Position numbers and translations under genes: made by a program. From contig NZ_BMHQ01000002.1 in NCBI RefSeq assembly GCF_014641195.1, positions 1 through 64,000 of the forward strand: a stretch of DNA of 64,000 bases, given 5' to 3'. The stretch comes from Marinithermofilum abyssi (GTDB lineage Bacteria > Bacillota > Bacilli > Thermoactinomycetales > DSM-45169). Below the pieces are notes generated by a model. That model had not been told where the DNA came from and did no database searches. It worked only from the letters and a program-made list of their open reading frames with translations. How positions within the stretch are numbered: the first letter of the stretch is position 1; each line of letters begins with the position of its first letter. Shown here in pieces: positions 17,019 through 25,761 of the stretch.

Positions 17019-18287
17019 TCATCGTTTATATCGAACATCCGCTGGAGAACGCGAGGCCAGCGAAAGGCCGGTTTCCGGCAGGCGCCACCGAAATGCGGGC
17101 GGATGTTTAACCAGCCATGCACCTGCCAAAAACAGCAGTCCCATCACGATACATGTCCATTCCACGCTGAGAGCTCCCCCGGCAACAGCGGCAAGAAATG
17201 AACCAAGCACTTGTCCAAAGACGAGAAAGCTGTTGGTCATTCCTATGGAAGCCCCGCGATCTGACGCAGGTGTACGCCGGGTCACCTTGAGAAAAACGGA
17301 TTGCAGCAGTGCGCTGAAACAAAAGCCCTGTATAAACCGTAACGGAATCAACCAGAGCAATTGTTGCGGAATCACTTGCAACAAAACGGAAACGCCGCAC
17401 CCGACAGCGGCCCAGAAAAAGTTGTTTTCCAGGGGGGACCGGTCGTTGCGCCGACCCCACCAGGGAGCGCCCAGAATGGTGCCGCCCCAGGTGACGGCCT
17501 GCAATACACCCACCCAAGTGGCTGCATAATGGGGAGAACCTGCCAGATCCCGGACCAGCGGTGCAAACACCGCCACCAAGCCAAACACACCGGCCTGCGC
17601 GCATACCCCGGCCAACAGAATCCCCCGCAGGGGAACATCGCTCATCAGACGGCCGAACACCTGACGCATCGGTGTCTCCGTCCCCCTCTGCTTCTCCCGC
17701 TGTTCCGAAGGACGGGGCTCGACCAACACCGCCGCCGCTAACAAGGCACTCAGTGCCGTTAAACCGCCCATGAGCCAGAACAAGGGACGATATCCCCACC
17801 CATCCGCCAGCACACCGCCGATCAAGGGACCGGCGAGAGAACCGGCTGCGGTAGCGCTTTGCAGATTGCCGAACACGCGCCCCCGTTTACCGGCAGGCGC
17901 ATCTGAACCGGCAAAGGCGGCGGCGGCATCCACCACCCCGCCGCAGGCTCCCTGCAACAGCCGAAACAGGAGGAAATGGACCGGAGTCTGGGCCCAGCCC
18001 ATCAACCCGATACTGGCCGACAATCCCAGCAAGGCCCGCACCACCATCCACTTCCGTCCCCATTTATCGCCGATCCGCCCCCACACGGGGGAAACTAGAA
18101 ACAGCGTCAATGCCGGAGCGGCCAGACAAATCCCGGTCCACCACCGGTTCTCGACCGGATCTGTCGCCCCCAGCATTTCCATATAAAAAGGAAGCAGGGG
18201 GACGACCACCGTCAATCCGGCAATCGCCACAAACTGACCAAACCACAGCATCCAAAAATTGCGCCGCCATCTCGCTTCGGGTGTCAT
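17019..18287 (-). CDS. sbnD: SbnD: MFS siderophore exporter
   Basis: A 422-residue major facilitator with about 12 hydrophobic segments, similar in length to S. aureus SbnD (418). Signature loops are GRIGDKWGRKWMVVRALLG after helix 2 and the motif-C-like GNLQSATAAGSLAGPLIGG in helix 5. Its position between two synthetase genes in an otherwise biosynthetic operon indicates staphyloferrin B export. The ATG at 18287 is preferred; a TTG one codon earlier touches the sbnC stop, so coupling is tight either way. Confidence 0.85.
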   Translation of the reverse strand: MTPEARWRRNFWMLWFGQFVAIAGLTVVVPLLPFYMEMLGATDPVENRWWTGICLAAPALTLFLVSPVWGRIGDKWGRKWMVVRALLGLSASIGLMGWAQTPVHFLLFRLLQGACGGVVDAAAAFAGSDAPAGKRGRVFGNLQSATAAGSLAGPLIGGVLADGWGYRPLFWLMGGLTALSALLAAAVLVEPRPSEQREKQRGTETPMRQVFGRLMSDVPLRGILLAGVCAQAGVFGLVAVFAPLVRDLAGSPHYAATWVGVLQAVTWGGTILGAPWWGRRNDRSPLENNFFWAAVGCGVSVLLQVIPQQLLWLIPLRFIQGFCFSALLQSVFLKVTRRTPASDRGASIGMTNSFLVFGQVLGSFLAAVAGGALSVEWTCIVMGLLFLAGAWLVKHPPAFRWRLPETGLSLASRSPADVRYKR

Positions 18288-18290
18288 CAA

Positions 18291-20192
18291 TTACCGCGCC
18301 CCCGTTTTCTCTATTGTCATGCGCAGAGGGTTTTGCGTGTTGCCGAGTCCGGAAGGCATGCTGCCGCCCCCCGTTCCCGTCCGTTCCAACAGCGGTCCGA
18401 TCAACCATTTTGCCGGCCAGCACTCCGCTTGGAAAAGCGTCTGTTTCAAGGTCAAACGAACCTCCGGACGACAGGACAGGCCGGACAACACCCCCGCCGT
18501 CACATCCCGGATTTGCCGCCAAAAAACGCTCTCCTCCTCGCCAAACATTCCGGACCAGGCTTCGGCAATCGCATACAGGTTCACCTCAATCCCTAATGTT
18601 TGGAAATAAGCCAGCATCTCTTCCGGTGTGGGCAGGATGAGCGTATTGCGAGTCCCCGGCTTCACCGTGTAGCCCGGATCCTTCAGACCTGCCGCTTCCA
18701 CCCAGGGAACATGAAGGCGCAAGGTATCATGATCCCGCAGCAACAGCTTTTTCGGCTCTCCCTTACGGAAAAGAACCAGGACATTTTGTCCATGCATCTC
18801 CGGCATCACGCCATAACAGGCACAGGTAAGCGCAGTCTCTACAAACAACTGACACAGTTCCCGAAAAAGAGGCAGCACCGTCTCCGAATCTGCTTCGTTC
18901 CACCAAGATTCCAGCAATGGATTGGGCTCCTGGACATCCCCCACCGCCAATGCAGACATTGGAACCCATATTCCGTCCCCCTTCTCATCCCCATCGGGAT
19001 ACCGGCGCAACTGGCAGGCGAGATGACCCGGTTTGTCGGCAAAGGGATCTCCATCCGGATCCTGAAATGAACACCAGGTGGTTTCATCGCAGAGCAGCAG
19101 ACGGGATTTCAGTACGGGATCCATCTGGATCAGGTGTTCCAGAAATGCCTGGGCTTTTTCTCCGTTGTCCATATATCGGGGAGGCAGAATCCGCAAGGCT
19201 CCGAGGGATCCGATACCTAACGGCAGCTTCAGATGCACATCCTCCCGCTGCTCCGGCACCAGCGTCCGCAGGGAGGATGTGGCCCGGAATCGGCCCACAT
19301 CCTTTGCCACGGGACGAACCACACCCCGTTGCAGCTCATCGGCATAGACTTTTGGCAACACATGCTCCATTTGCCAGGGGTGCACCGGCAACAAGGCAAA
19401 GTCGGATCCTGCCCCGACTTCCCGGGCTGCATTCAACAGCCGCTGCCGATCCGCTCCCTTCAACAGCAAATCCGCAAATACCGCCGGATCCTCCCCTCCT
19501 CCTTGTCGGAGAAAGCGTCGATCCACCGCAACCCAATCCACCCCGAAAGGTTGCCCGAACTCCGGACTGTATCGGCGGTAGTCCTCATCGCTCCACCCGG
19601 TTTTCGCACGGGAAGTCGGGTGGAAAGGCCGATCGCGGAACGAGGCGATCCGCTCCAAAGACGGCAAGGAAAAAAGGTCATCTCCCGTATGTGAAAAGGT
19701 TCGCTTTCCTTCCCTGGACAAAGCCGTATGGCGAACGGCTGTCTCCAATTCTTTCACAAACCCGTCCCAACCAGGGAACTGCTCGATTCTCTCCTGCGGG
19801 AGAATGGAACGCAGCCAGTTCATCACCTCGACCGCATGGATTTCCGTATGTTCCCAGCAGCCCGGTTCATTTTGCCATGCCTTCCACACAGGCAGACGAG
19901 TCAGACGGACGGGTTGCAGCTTTTTCTGCAGGCATACCCGGAAGAACAGGCCCTCTTGCCCCGAAGGATGCAGAAGCTGAAACCACGCTTCTCCATCCGC
20001 CAGAGGAGCTTCGGTCAAGTTCAGGCCTTGGGGCAGGCGGGAAGCCAGTATCCCTCTCTCGCGGATCCCACCCACATTCTCAAATAAGAGGGCGTTGATA
20101 AAATCATAGTTGACTTGTTGCTGAGCCCATTTCCTATCGGATATGTGATTATGATTCGGATCGATAAGGGAAGTTCCCCGTTGTTCGCTCAT
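18291..20192 (-). CDS. sbnC: SbnC: NIS synthetase (IucA/IucC family)
   Basis: A 633-residue IucA/IucC protein, somewhat longer than S. aureus SbnC (584). The N-terminal leader of about 25 residues is polar. Family blocks seen are FHPTSRAKTGWSDEDYRRYS, ALLPVHPWQMEHVLPK, ATSSLRTLVPEQ with HLKLPLGIGSLGALR, and MPEMHGQNVLVLFRKG near the C-terminus. SbnC completes staphyloferrin B by adding alpha-ketoglutarate, which SbnB releases. The assignment to C is by gene order. It is followed immediately by sbnD. Confidence 0.85.
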   Translation of the reverse strand: MSEQRGTSLIDPNHNHISDRKWAQQQVNYDFINALLFENVGGIRERGILASRLPQGLNLTEAPLADGEAWFQLLHPSGQEGLFFRVCLQKKLQPVRLTRLPVWKAWQNEPGCWEHTEIHAVEVMNWLRSILPQERIEQFPGWDGFVKELETAVRHTALSREGKRTFSHTGDDLFSLPSLERIASFRDRPFHPTSRAKTGWSDEDYRRYSPEFGQPFGVDWVAVDRRFLRQGGGEDPAVFADLLLKGADRQRLLNAAREVGAGSDFALLPVHPWQMEHVLPKVYADELQRGVVRPVAKDVGRFRATSSLRTLVPEQREDVHLKLPLGIGSLGALRILPPRYMDNGEKAQAFLEHLIQMDPVLKSRLLLCDETTWCSFQDPDGDPFADKPGHLACQLRRYPDGDEKGDGIWVPMSALAVGDVQEPNPLLESWWNEADSETVLPLFRELCQLFVETALTCACYGVMPEMHGQNVLVLFRKGEPKKLLLRDHDTLRLHVPWVEAAGLKDPGYTVKPGTRNTLILPTPEEMLAYFQTLGIEVNLYAIAEAWSGMFGEEESVFWRQIRDVTAGVLSGLSCRPEVRLTLKQTLFQAECWPAKWLIGPLLERTGTGGGSMPSGLGNTQNPLRMTIEKTGAR

Positions 20193-20237
20193 GTGTATAC
20201 ACCCCGGTGAATCATTGGCTGAATAAGTTGGAGATCC

Positions 20238-21269
20238 TTATCCATACAAGCTGAGCTGTGTTCCTTTTCCTTGCATCAAGGCTCTTTCATAGATCGCCTG
20301 GGCACAGGAGATATCCTCGACAGCCATGCCCATCGGATTAAGCAGGATGATTTCCTCTTCTGATTCACGCCCCGGTTTGTCTCCCAACACGATTTCGCCC
20401 AATTCCGCATGCAGCTGTTCCCGGGAAAAGCGTCCTTCCAGCACCAATTGGTGAATCACTTTTTTCTCCCGATTGCTTTGATCCCAATCATCGACGATCA
20501 CTTTATCTGCTTTCAGGAAGACTTCCTTATGGACATCCATGATCGAGACGTTGCTGACAAAAGCCCCTTTCTGCAACCATTCGAACGGGATATACGGCTG
20601 ATCCGTCACCGTACAAGTGATTACCACTTCCCCCTTCCTTACCGCCTCTGCAGGGGAATCCGCCACCTGTACCTTCACCCCGGAAAAGCGTTCAGTCAAG
20701 GTGGTTGCCAGCCGCTCCGCCGATTCCCGGTTCAAGTCAAACAGATGAATGGTGTCCGCCTGGGGAAACTGCTCCAGCATGGACGTCAGTTGCATCCGGG
20801 CAATAACGCCGCAGCCCACACAGGCAATATGGCGGAAATTCTCTTTAGCCAGGTGTTGGGCCGCGACCACCGTCACGGCAGCGGTTCGCATCCCGCTGAT
20901 CAGGCTGCCTTCCATCACCGCCACGGGATAGTTCGTCTCCGGATCGTTTAACACGACTAGGGCACTGGCACGAGCCATTCCCCGCTTTGTCGGATTGTCA
21001 TGTTTGCTGCCGACCCATTTTAGCCCCGACATGGGAGAATCTCCGCCCAAATGTGCGGGCATGGCGATGATCCGGTCCGCGATGTGGCCCTCTTTTCCCT
21101 GAGCCCGAAGATACGGCTTCAGCGGCTGGACCGTTTGCTTTTGTGCGTGCAGGGACAATGCCCGCCGAATCGCATCGACGTAAAGATCGGAGGTATCTCC
21201 CCCCACATCGATGATATCTTGCTGGCTGAGATATAACAGGGAAGGTGTTGCCGTCGTTTGTTCGCTCAT
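20238..21269 (-). CDS. sbnB: SbnB: NAD-dependent dehydrogenase (ornithine cyclodeaminase family)
   Basis: A 343-residue member of the ornithine cyclodeaminase/mu-crystallin family. The Rossmann segment is HIACVGCGVIARMQLTSML, followed by IHLFDLNRESAERLA, and the N-terminal substrate region contains KPYLRAQGKEGHIADR and GLKWVGSKHDNPTKRG. SbnB oxidatively hydrolyses N-(1-amino-1-carboxy-2-ethyl)-glutamate to L-2,3-diaminopropionate and alpha-ketoglutarate, both used in staphyloferrin B. The start has AGGAGAGGA upstream. It is 66 bases downstream of sbnA. Confidence 0.9.
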   Translation of the reverse strand: MSEQTTATPSLLYLSQQDIIDVGGDTSDLYVDAIRRALSLHAQKQTVQPLKPYLRAQGKEGHIADRIIAMPAHLGGDSPMSGLKWVGSKHDNPTKRGMARASALVVLNDPETNYPVAVMEGSLISGMRTAAVTVVAAQHLAKENFRHIACVGCGVIARMQLTSMLEQFPQADTIHLFDLNRESAERLATTLTERFSGVKVQVADSPAEAVRKGEVVITCTVTDQPYIPFEWLQKGAFVSNVSIMDVHKEVFLKADKVIVDDWDQSNREKKVIHQLVLEGRFSREQLHAELGEIVLGDKPGRESEEEIILLNPMGMAVEDISCAQAIYERALMQGKGTQLSLYG

Positions 21270-21335
21270 GTTTCGTCCTCTCCTCGTTCTTTTCTGTTTG
21301 CTGTGTCTCCCATCTCGTCCTGACTGCTGTCCGAC

Positions 21336-22352
21336 TTAGCTCCCGACCTTCAGAGCCTCCAACTCTTCCGGGACGGGATCCAACCCGGCCACCCAATCAT
21401 CGTCATACACCATATCCAAATAACGGTCACCCCGGTCCGGGAACAACGTCAAAATCCGGCACGGCTTGGGAAGCTTGGGCAACGTCTTTTGAATCGCAGC
21501 CACCACGGAACCGGATGAACCACCGGCAAAGATTCCTTCCTGGTTTAAGAGGTCACGGCAGCCCTGTACCGCTTCCCGATCATGCACATAAATGACATCG
21601 TCAATTTCGGCGGGGTTCAACAGTTCCGGCACCCTACTGGATCCGATGCCGGGAAGCTCCCGCTTCCCCGGTTTTCCACCGAAAATGACCGAACCGACCG
21701 CATCGACAGCGATCACCCGAATATGGGGAAAACGTTCCCGCAACCGTCGTGCACAGCCCAAGATACTGCCCGAGGTACTGACTGCTGCAAAGAAGTAATC
21801 CACCGGCCGATCCAACTGTTCCACCATTTCTTTGGCCGTTCCGTAATAGTGAGCCTGCCAGTTCAGATCATTGGCATACTGATTGATCCACACACTATTG
21901 GGAATGGTATGTATCAGTTCCTTCACCCGACGAATCCGCGTTTTAAGATATCCACCTTGGTCGTCAGGCTCTTGAACAATTTCCACATGAGCCCCCAACT
22001 TGCGCAAAATATTGACATTGGTCTGCGTGGTCTTCGGGTCCACCACACAGGTAAAACGCAACCCGTACACCCGTGCCACCATCGCAATCGCTACACCCAA
22101 GTTTCCAGAGCTGCTTTCCACCAGGTGTGCATCAGGCGGAATCGTTCCGTCCTTCATACCCTGTTCAATGATATAGCGAGCCGGCCGATCTTTCATGCTG
22201 CCGCCGGGATTCATCAACTCCAATTTGGCAATCACTTCTGCATCATCTGTGGGAAACAACCGTTGTAATGACACTAGGGGAGTGTTACCGACACAATCCA
22301 CTACGGAGTTTCGAACGCCTTCCAACGGTTGTACAGCACGTTGCTCAGGCAA
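21336..22352 (-). CDS. sbnA: SbnA: PLP-dependent ACEGA synthase (cysteine synthase family)
   Basis: A 338-residue fold-II PLP enzyme. The PLP lysine is in NPGGSMKDRPARYIIEQ, the substrate loop is ESSSGNLGVAIAM, and the phosphate-binding loop is VSTSGSILGCARRL. SbnA joins O-phospho-L-serine (from SbnI) and L-glutamate to give ACEGA, the precursor of L-2,3-diaminopropionate. The start is a TTG (protein MPEQRAVQPLEG) behind GCGAGGGA, placed right after the Fur-box-like sites. As the first gene of the operon it should be the direct target of iron control. Confidence 0.9.
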   Translation of the reverse strand: MPEQRAVQPLEGVRNSVVDCVGNTPLVSLQRLFPTDDAEVIAKLELMNPGGSMKDRPARYIIEQGMKDGTIPPDAHLVESSSGNLGVAIAMVARVYGLRFTCVVDPKTTQTNVNILRKLGAHVEIVQEPDDQGGYLKTRIRRVKELIHTIPNSVWINQYANDLNWQAHYYGTAKEMVEQLDRPVDYFFAAVSTSGSILGCARRLRERFPHIRVIAVDAVGSVIFGGKPGKRELPGIGSSRVPELLNPAEIDDVIYVHDREAVQGCRDLLNQEGIFAGGSSGSVVAAIQKTLPKLPKPCRILTLFPDRGDRYLDMVYDDDWVAGLDPVPEELEALKVGS

Positions 22353-22371
22353 CTATATTCCCTCGCTTCCT

Positions 22372-22392
22372 TGATAATGAGAATTATTATCA
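22372..22392 (-). promoter_or_regulatory. Fur-box-like palindrome 1 upstream of sbnA
   Basis: TGATAATGAGAATTATTATCA is a 21-bp imperfect palindrome built of TGATAAT/ATTATCA arms, the core of the Bacillus-type Fur box. It ends 20 bases before the sbnA start codon, where bound Fur would block transcription of the sbn operon when iron is sufficient. Confidence 0.75.
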
Positions 22393-22410
22393 GCTCTTTA
22401 TCACTGTAAT

Positions 22411-22425
22411 TGATAATCATTTTCA
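22411..22425 (-). promoter_or_regulatory. Fur-box-like 7-1-7 site 2 upstream of sbnA
   Basis: TGATAATCATTTTCA fits the 7-1-7 consensus TGATAAT-N-ATTATCA with a single mismatch. It lies about 20 bases upstream of the first palindrome, so two Fur dimers could occupy the promoter. Confidence 0.75.
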
Positions 22426-22552
22426 TGTCAATCCCTTATACCACAAAACTTTTTTTATTTATCAAAACCTTTACAGACCATTAACCTGTCCTTAGTACTG
22501 GCTCGATACAGTGATATCAGCGGTAACCCCCTTTACCGTATCCAACATAACA

Positions 22553-22584
22553 AGCTCATCTTCCCCGGCCTCGGAAGATGAGCT
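22553..22584. terminator. Perfect 12-bp hairpin
   Basis: AGCTCATCTTCC pairs exactly with GGAAGATGAGCT around an 8-base loop, followed on the plus strand by CACTTTTCC. It has no plus-strand gene upstream, so it may insulate sbnA's promoter region. Confidence 0.4.
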
Positions 22585-22684
22585 CACTTTTCCAAAAACC
22601 TCTGTTTTTGCTTTCCTTTCTTTATTTCTCTCCCTTCCTTTATTTGTACCCACCGACAGGGTTCGTCGAGACATATTGAAAGCG

Positions 22685-22714
22685 TTCACAAACGGTTTCT
22701 CGAAATGATATAAT
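22685..22714 (+). promoter_or_regulatory. Likely sigma-A promoter of the YhzD-like gene
   Basis: TTCACA (22685-22690), an 18-base spacer and TATAAT (22709-22714) precede the gene start by about 30 bases. Confidence 0.6.
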
Positions 22715-22743
22715 GATTGCGACAATATCGCGGGGGGATCGAT

Positions 22744-22956
22744 ATGTATCACATCACCGTTTACGACAACGAAGGGAAAAAATTGTTGGACGAACCGCTC
22801 CAAGCCCAAACCGATCACGAGGCAAAGGCAAAAGGACGCCAATTGCTTCTGGACAAAGAATATCAAGCATATCCCTTCCGTATCTTCCACACATCCGGAC
22901 GGTTGGTGGAGTTTCTCAGCCACAAGGGAAAAAAGGCGACAGAAAAGCAGGCCTGA
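22744..22956 (+). CDS. Small YhzD-like protein
   Basis: A 70-residue protein starting MYHITVYDNEGKKLLDEPLQ. The ATG at 22744 follows GGGGGGA; a TTG nine codons earlier is in frame but lacks such a site and would overlap the promoter spacing. The order of a beta strand, DNEGKKLL, DHEAKAKGRQLLLDKEY and HTSGRLVEF resembles B. subtilis YhzD (about 61 residues, function unknown). It is monocistronic, with its own promoter and a terminator at 22965-22990. Confidence 0.65.
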   Translation: MYHITVYDNEGKKLLDEPLQAQTDHEAKAKGRQLLLDKEYQAYPFRIFHTSGRLVEFLSHKGKKATEKQA

Positions 22957-22964
22957 ACCGGCTT

Positions 22965-22990
22965 GCTTTCTTCTTGAGAAGGCTTTTTTC
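22965..22990 (+). terminator. Terminator of the YhzD-like gene
   Basis: GCTTTCTT and AGAAGGC can pair over a short loop, followed by TTTTTT. The stem is imperfect but the position, just past the stop codon, is right. Confidence 0.5.
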
Positions 22991-22995
22991 TCTCT

Positions 22996-23130
22996 CTAAT
23001 GACAGAAGAGCTCGATAGAAAGCGTACCGCCACCAAAAGGCGACCGATTGGTAAAATCCCTCTTCGATTCCGAAATGGACTCTCCTTGCCAATGGGCTTT
23101 GAGGTGAAAAGTATGCTTGGTGGATATCAT
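22996..23130 (-). CDS. 44-residue ORF with a strong ribosome site, possible OsmC-type N-terminal remnant
   Basis: AAAGGAG lies five bases before the ATG. The product reads HTFHLKAHWQGES near the start and NRSPFGGGTLSIE near the end. The HLKAHW-G segment recalls the first strand of OsmC/Ohr peroxiredoxins, but the rest is far too short. It could be a true small protein or the 5' stub of a lost gene; I cannot decide. Confidence 0.4.
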   Translation of the reverse strand: MISTKHTFHLKAHWQGESISESKRDFTNRSPFGGGTLSIELFCH

Positions 23131-23172
23131 ATCGACTCCTTTCTCTTTGTTCATGATACCTGAAGATAGAAA

Positions 23173-23193
23173 GCCCCGTCTTTGTGACGGGGC
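23173..23193. terminator. GC-rich hairpin
   Basis: GCCCCGTC pairs perfectly with GACGGGGC over a 5-base loop; the minus strand continues TTTCTATCTT. It may be a second terminator for the esterase or lie in the leader of the small ORF. Confidence 0.4.
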
Positions 23194-23313
23194 GGAACGT
23201 TACAACTTCACTTGTATTCTTTCAGCCGATTTGAATCAAGTAGTCGGACATACGGATCGTCGGGCCGCAGGCCGCCCATTTAACTCCTTCTTTTGTAACA
23301 TAACGGATCTGAA

Positions 23314-23343
23314 TAAAAAGAACAACCGAATACCCGGTTGTTC
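23314..23343 (-). terminator. Rho-independent terminator of the carboxylesterase gene
   Basis: On the minus strand GAACAACCG, a short loop and CGGTTGTTC are followed by TTTTTATTC, 50 bases after the gene's stop codon. Confidence 0.75.
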
Positions 23344-23391
23344 AGCTTCATGTCAAACCTCTTGTTACCAAAAGCCCTTTTTCCAGCCTGG

Positions 23392-24147
23392 TTAGCCTGT
23401 CAAGCCCTTGATAAATACAGCGCAGCGTTCCTTGATCAACTCTTTGTCATGATCCAAAGTAGCTACATGATAGGATTCGGGGAGCTCTACCAATTCCTTG
23501 CGGGCAGCCGCTGTATAATCAAAGATATAGTGGGCGTTGTCAGGCGGTACGACATGATCTTCCGGAGAGACAAACACCAGTGTCGGGCAAGTGATCGCAG
23601 GCACTTTTTCTTTGGTTTCCGCCATGAAGCGGACCAATTCCCGAATGGAGCGAAGGGGGGTTTTTTCGTAGGCCAACTCCTGAACGCCTTCTTTTTTTAT
23701 ATCGGATCCGATCGCATCCAAAAAGCGAGGTTCTTCCTGTTTAGCCACTTCTTCCAATGCTTCCATGAACAATGCGGGATTGATCAAGGCAATCCCTTTG
23801 GTTTCCGGATATTTGTGAGCCAAGTGAAGTGCCAGGGTACCGCCCATGGATAGGCCGACGACAAAAATCTGGGAACATTTTTCGCGCAGCATCAGATACC
23901 CGGCCTCAGCCGAAGCGATCCAATCGTGATAGGTGGTAGACTCCATCTCCTCATAGTGAGTGCCGTGTCCTTTTAACCGGGGCCCATATACCGTATACCC
24001 GCATCCGGCCAGATGCTCTCCCAACTCCCGCATGCTCTGTGTCGTTCCCGTAAAGCCGTGCTGCACCAACACTCCCACATCACTTCCCGGAAAATAGAAA
24101 GGCTCCGCCTCCGGCATCACGTGATACGTTTTGATGGATTCACTCAT
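23392..24147 (-). CDS. Carboxylesterase/monoacylglycerol-lipase-like hydrolase (Est30/YvaK type)
   Basis: A 251-residue cytosolic alpha/beta hydrolase, the size of Geobacillus Est30. The oxyanion region is VLVQHGFTGTTQSMRELGEH, the nucleophile elbow is VVGLSMGGTLAL (Ser about residue 95), and the acid and base are likely in SPEDHVVPPDNA and SYHVATLDHDKE. The start at 24147 has GGGGGGATCGG upstream; the longer frame lacks a site. Such enzymes hydrolyse short-chain esters; the physiological substrate is unknown. It is convergent with nothing and has its own terminator. Confidence 0.85.
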   Translation of the reverse strand: MSESIKTYHVMPEAEPFYFPGSDVGVLVQHGFTGTTQSMRELGEHLAGCGYTVYGPRLKGHGTHYEEMESTTYHDWIASAEAGYLMLREKCSQIFVVGLSMGGTLALHLAHKYPETKGIALINPALFMEALEEVAKQEEPRFLDAIGSDIKKEGVQELAYEKTPLRSIRELVRFMAETKEKVPAITCPTLVFVSPEDHVVPPDNAHYIFDYTAAARKELVELPESYHVATLDHDKELIKERCAVFIKGLTG

Positions 24148-24230
24148 TTCCGATCCCCCCATCGGAATTTTCCAATGATATTTGTACCCATTCGCCCTTA
24201 TCATCGGAAACCCTGCAAAAACACTGAAGA

Positions 24231-24258
24231 TGATGCCCGGGAAATTCCGGGTGCATCA
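24231..24258 (-). terminator. Terminator of the M32 carboxypeptidase gene
   Basis: TGATGC(A)CCCGG and CCGGGCATCA arms on the minus strand begin at the stop codon itself and are followed, after a few bases, by GTGTTTTTG. Confidence 0.55.
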
Positions 24259-25761
24259 CCATGGATACAATTGACCGAACTTTGTCTTCAGATACCGAAC
24301 ATAAGGTTCAATGGACAATGATTGCCCCGTCGCTTTTTGAACCAGCTCTTCCGGAGTATATTTGCTCCCGTGCCGGTACACATTTTCTTTGAGCCAATGG
24401 TGGAGGGTGTAAAAGTTCCCCTGTCGCATTTCCGCCGGAATCTCCGGGTGAGCATTTCGTGCGGCATCATAGAATTGGGCACTCAAAATATTGCCCAAAG
24501 TATATCCCTGGAACACGCCGCCGATGGTAGCCACATACCAGTGGACATCCTGGAGTACCCCGTCCCGGTCATCCGGCGGGGCAATGCCCAAATCCGTCCG
24601 GTACCGCTCCCGCCACGCTTCCGGCAAATCTTTCACCGCCAGTTTTCCTTCCAGAAGAGCCAACTCCAGATCGAAACGGATCATCACGTGCAGGTTGTAC
24701 GTCAGTTCGTCTGCGTCGGTGCGAATCAGCGAAGGTTCCACCTTGTTGATCGCCCGGTAAAAAGAATCCAGAGAAACAGGGTTGAGCTGGTCCGGAAACA
24801 CCGCCTGCAATTTGGGGTAAAAATACTCCCAAAACTCCCGGCTGCGGCCAACGAGATTTTCCCACAAACGAGACTGGCTTTCATGAATGCCGGAGGAAGC
24901 ACCCTGTGCCAATGGTGTGCCTTCGTATTCCGGATGAATCCCCTGTTCATACATGGCATGTCCCGCTTCATGGATGGTGCTGAACAATGCCTCTCCCAGT
25001 TCATTTTCTTTCACCCGGGTCGTAATCCGTACATCTCCAAGAGAGAACTTGGTCATAAAGGGATGGTGAGTCTTATCCTGACGTCCCCGCTTAAAGTCGT
25101 ATCCCAGCTGTCGGATCACATCCAAACCGAACTGCCATTGCTTTTCCTCAGGGAAGTGCTGTTTCAACACTTGATCCTCCACAGGATCCTGTTCCGTTAC
25201 CGCCTTAACCAGAGGAACCAGTTGTTCCCGCAGCTCACTAAACAGGCTGCGGATCGTGGATGCCTTCATTCCTTCATCTTCGAAGTCGATCAAGGGATCG
25301 GCAATATGTACATATCCCGGAAAATAGTCCGCCAATTGCCGGCTCATTTCCAAGGTTTTCTCCAATAATGGCGCCACTTTGGCAAAATCGTTCGCCGGGC
25401 GGGCTTCTGTCCATACCTGGTACGTTTTTGCCTGATGGCTGATCAGTTCACCCATAAAGGCAGAAGGCACCCGATTCGCTTTTTCAAACTTGCGCTGTGC
25501 TGCGCGGATCAATCCCGCCTCGTCGGAATCATAGGGCAAGCTCTCCCCGTAAGGAACCAACGCCTCCAACAAGCGGCCCATCCGCGGTTGCACCATTTTT
25601 TCGTGCGCTAATCGCTCCATCACCGCCATCTGACGTGCCCGCGCTTCCGCTCCGCCGGGCGGCATGTAGGTGGACTGATCCCAGTTCAACAACATGATGA
25701 TGCATTCCAGATCATATACTTCACGGAGCAGTTCTTTTAGTTCCCGCAGCTTCTCTTCCAC
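24256..25761 (-). CDS. M32 family metallocarboxypeptidase (Taq carboxypeptidase type)
   Basis: A 501-residue thermostable-type carboxypeptidase. The zinc motif is TIHEAGHAMYEQG (HExxH), with downstream ASSGIHESQSRLWENLVGR, the third-ligand region of family M32, and DELTYNLHVMIRFDLE and IAPPDDRDGVLQDVHW. It removes C-terminal amino acids from peptides in the cytosol. I take the GTG at 25761, since AGAGGGGAG lies six bases upstream and the length then fits the family (about 500); an in-frame ATG at 25812 with a weak site is the alternative. Confidence 0.88.
   Translation of the reverse strand: MEEKLRELKELLREVYDLECIIMLLNWDQSTYMPPGGAEARARQMAVMERLAHEKMVQPRMGRLLEALVPYGESLPYDSDEAGLIRAAQRKFEKANRVPSAFMGELISHQAKTYQVWTEARPANDFAKVAPLLEKTLEMSRQLADYFPGYVHIADPLIDFEDEGMKASTIRSLFSELREQLVPLVKAVTEQDPVEDQVLKQHFPEEKQWQFGLDVIRQLGYDFKRGRQDKTHHPFMTKFSLGDVRITTRVKENELGEALFSTIHEAGHAMYEQGIHPEYEGTPLAQGASSGIHESQSRLWENLVGRSREFWEYFYPKLQAVFPDQLNPVSLDSFYRAINKVEPSLIRTDADELTYNLHVMIRFDLELALLEGKLAVKDLPEAWRERYRTDLGIAPPDDRDGVLQDVHWYVATIGGVFQGYTLGNILSAQFYDAARNAHPEIPAEMRQGNFYTLHHWLKENVYRHGSKYTPEELVQKATGQSLSIEPYVRYLKTKFGQLYPW

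Noticed and set aside
22492..22923. 143-codon minus-strand frame opposite the YhzD-like gene
   Set aside because: Antisense to a small gene that has its own promoter, ribosome site and terminator; the frame lacks protein-like composition.
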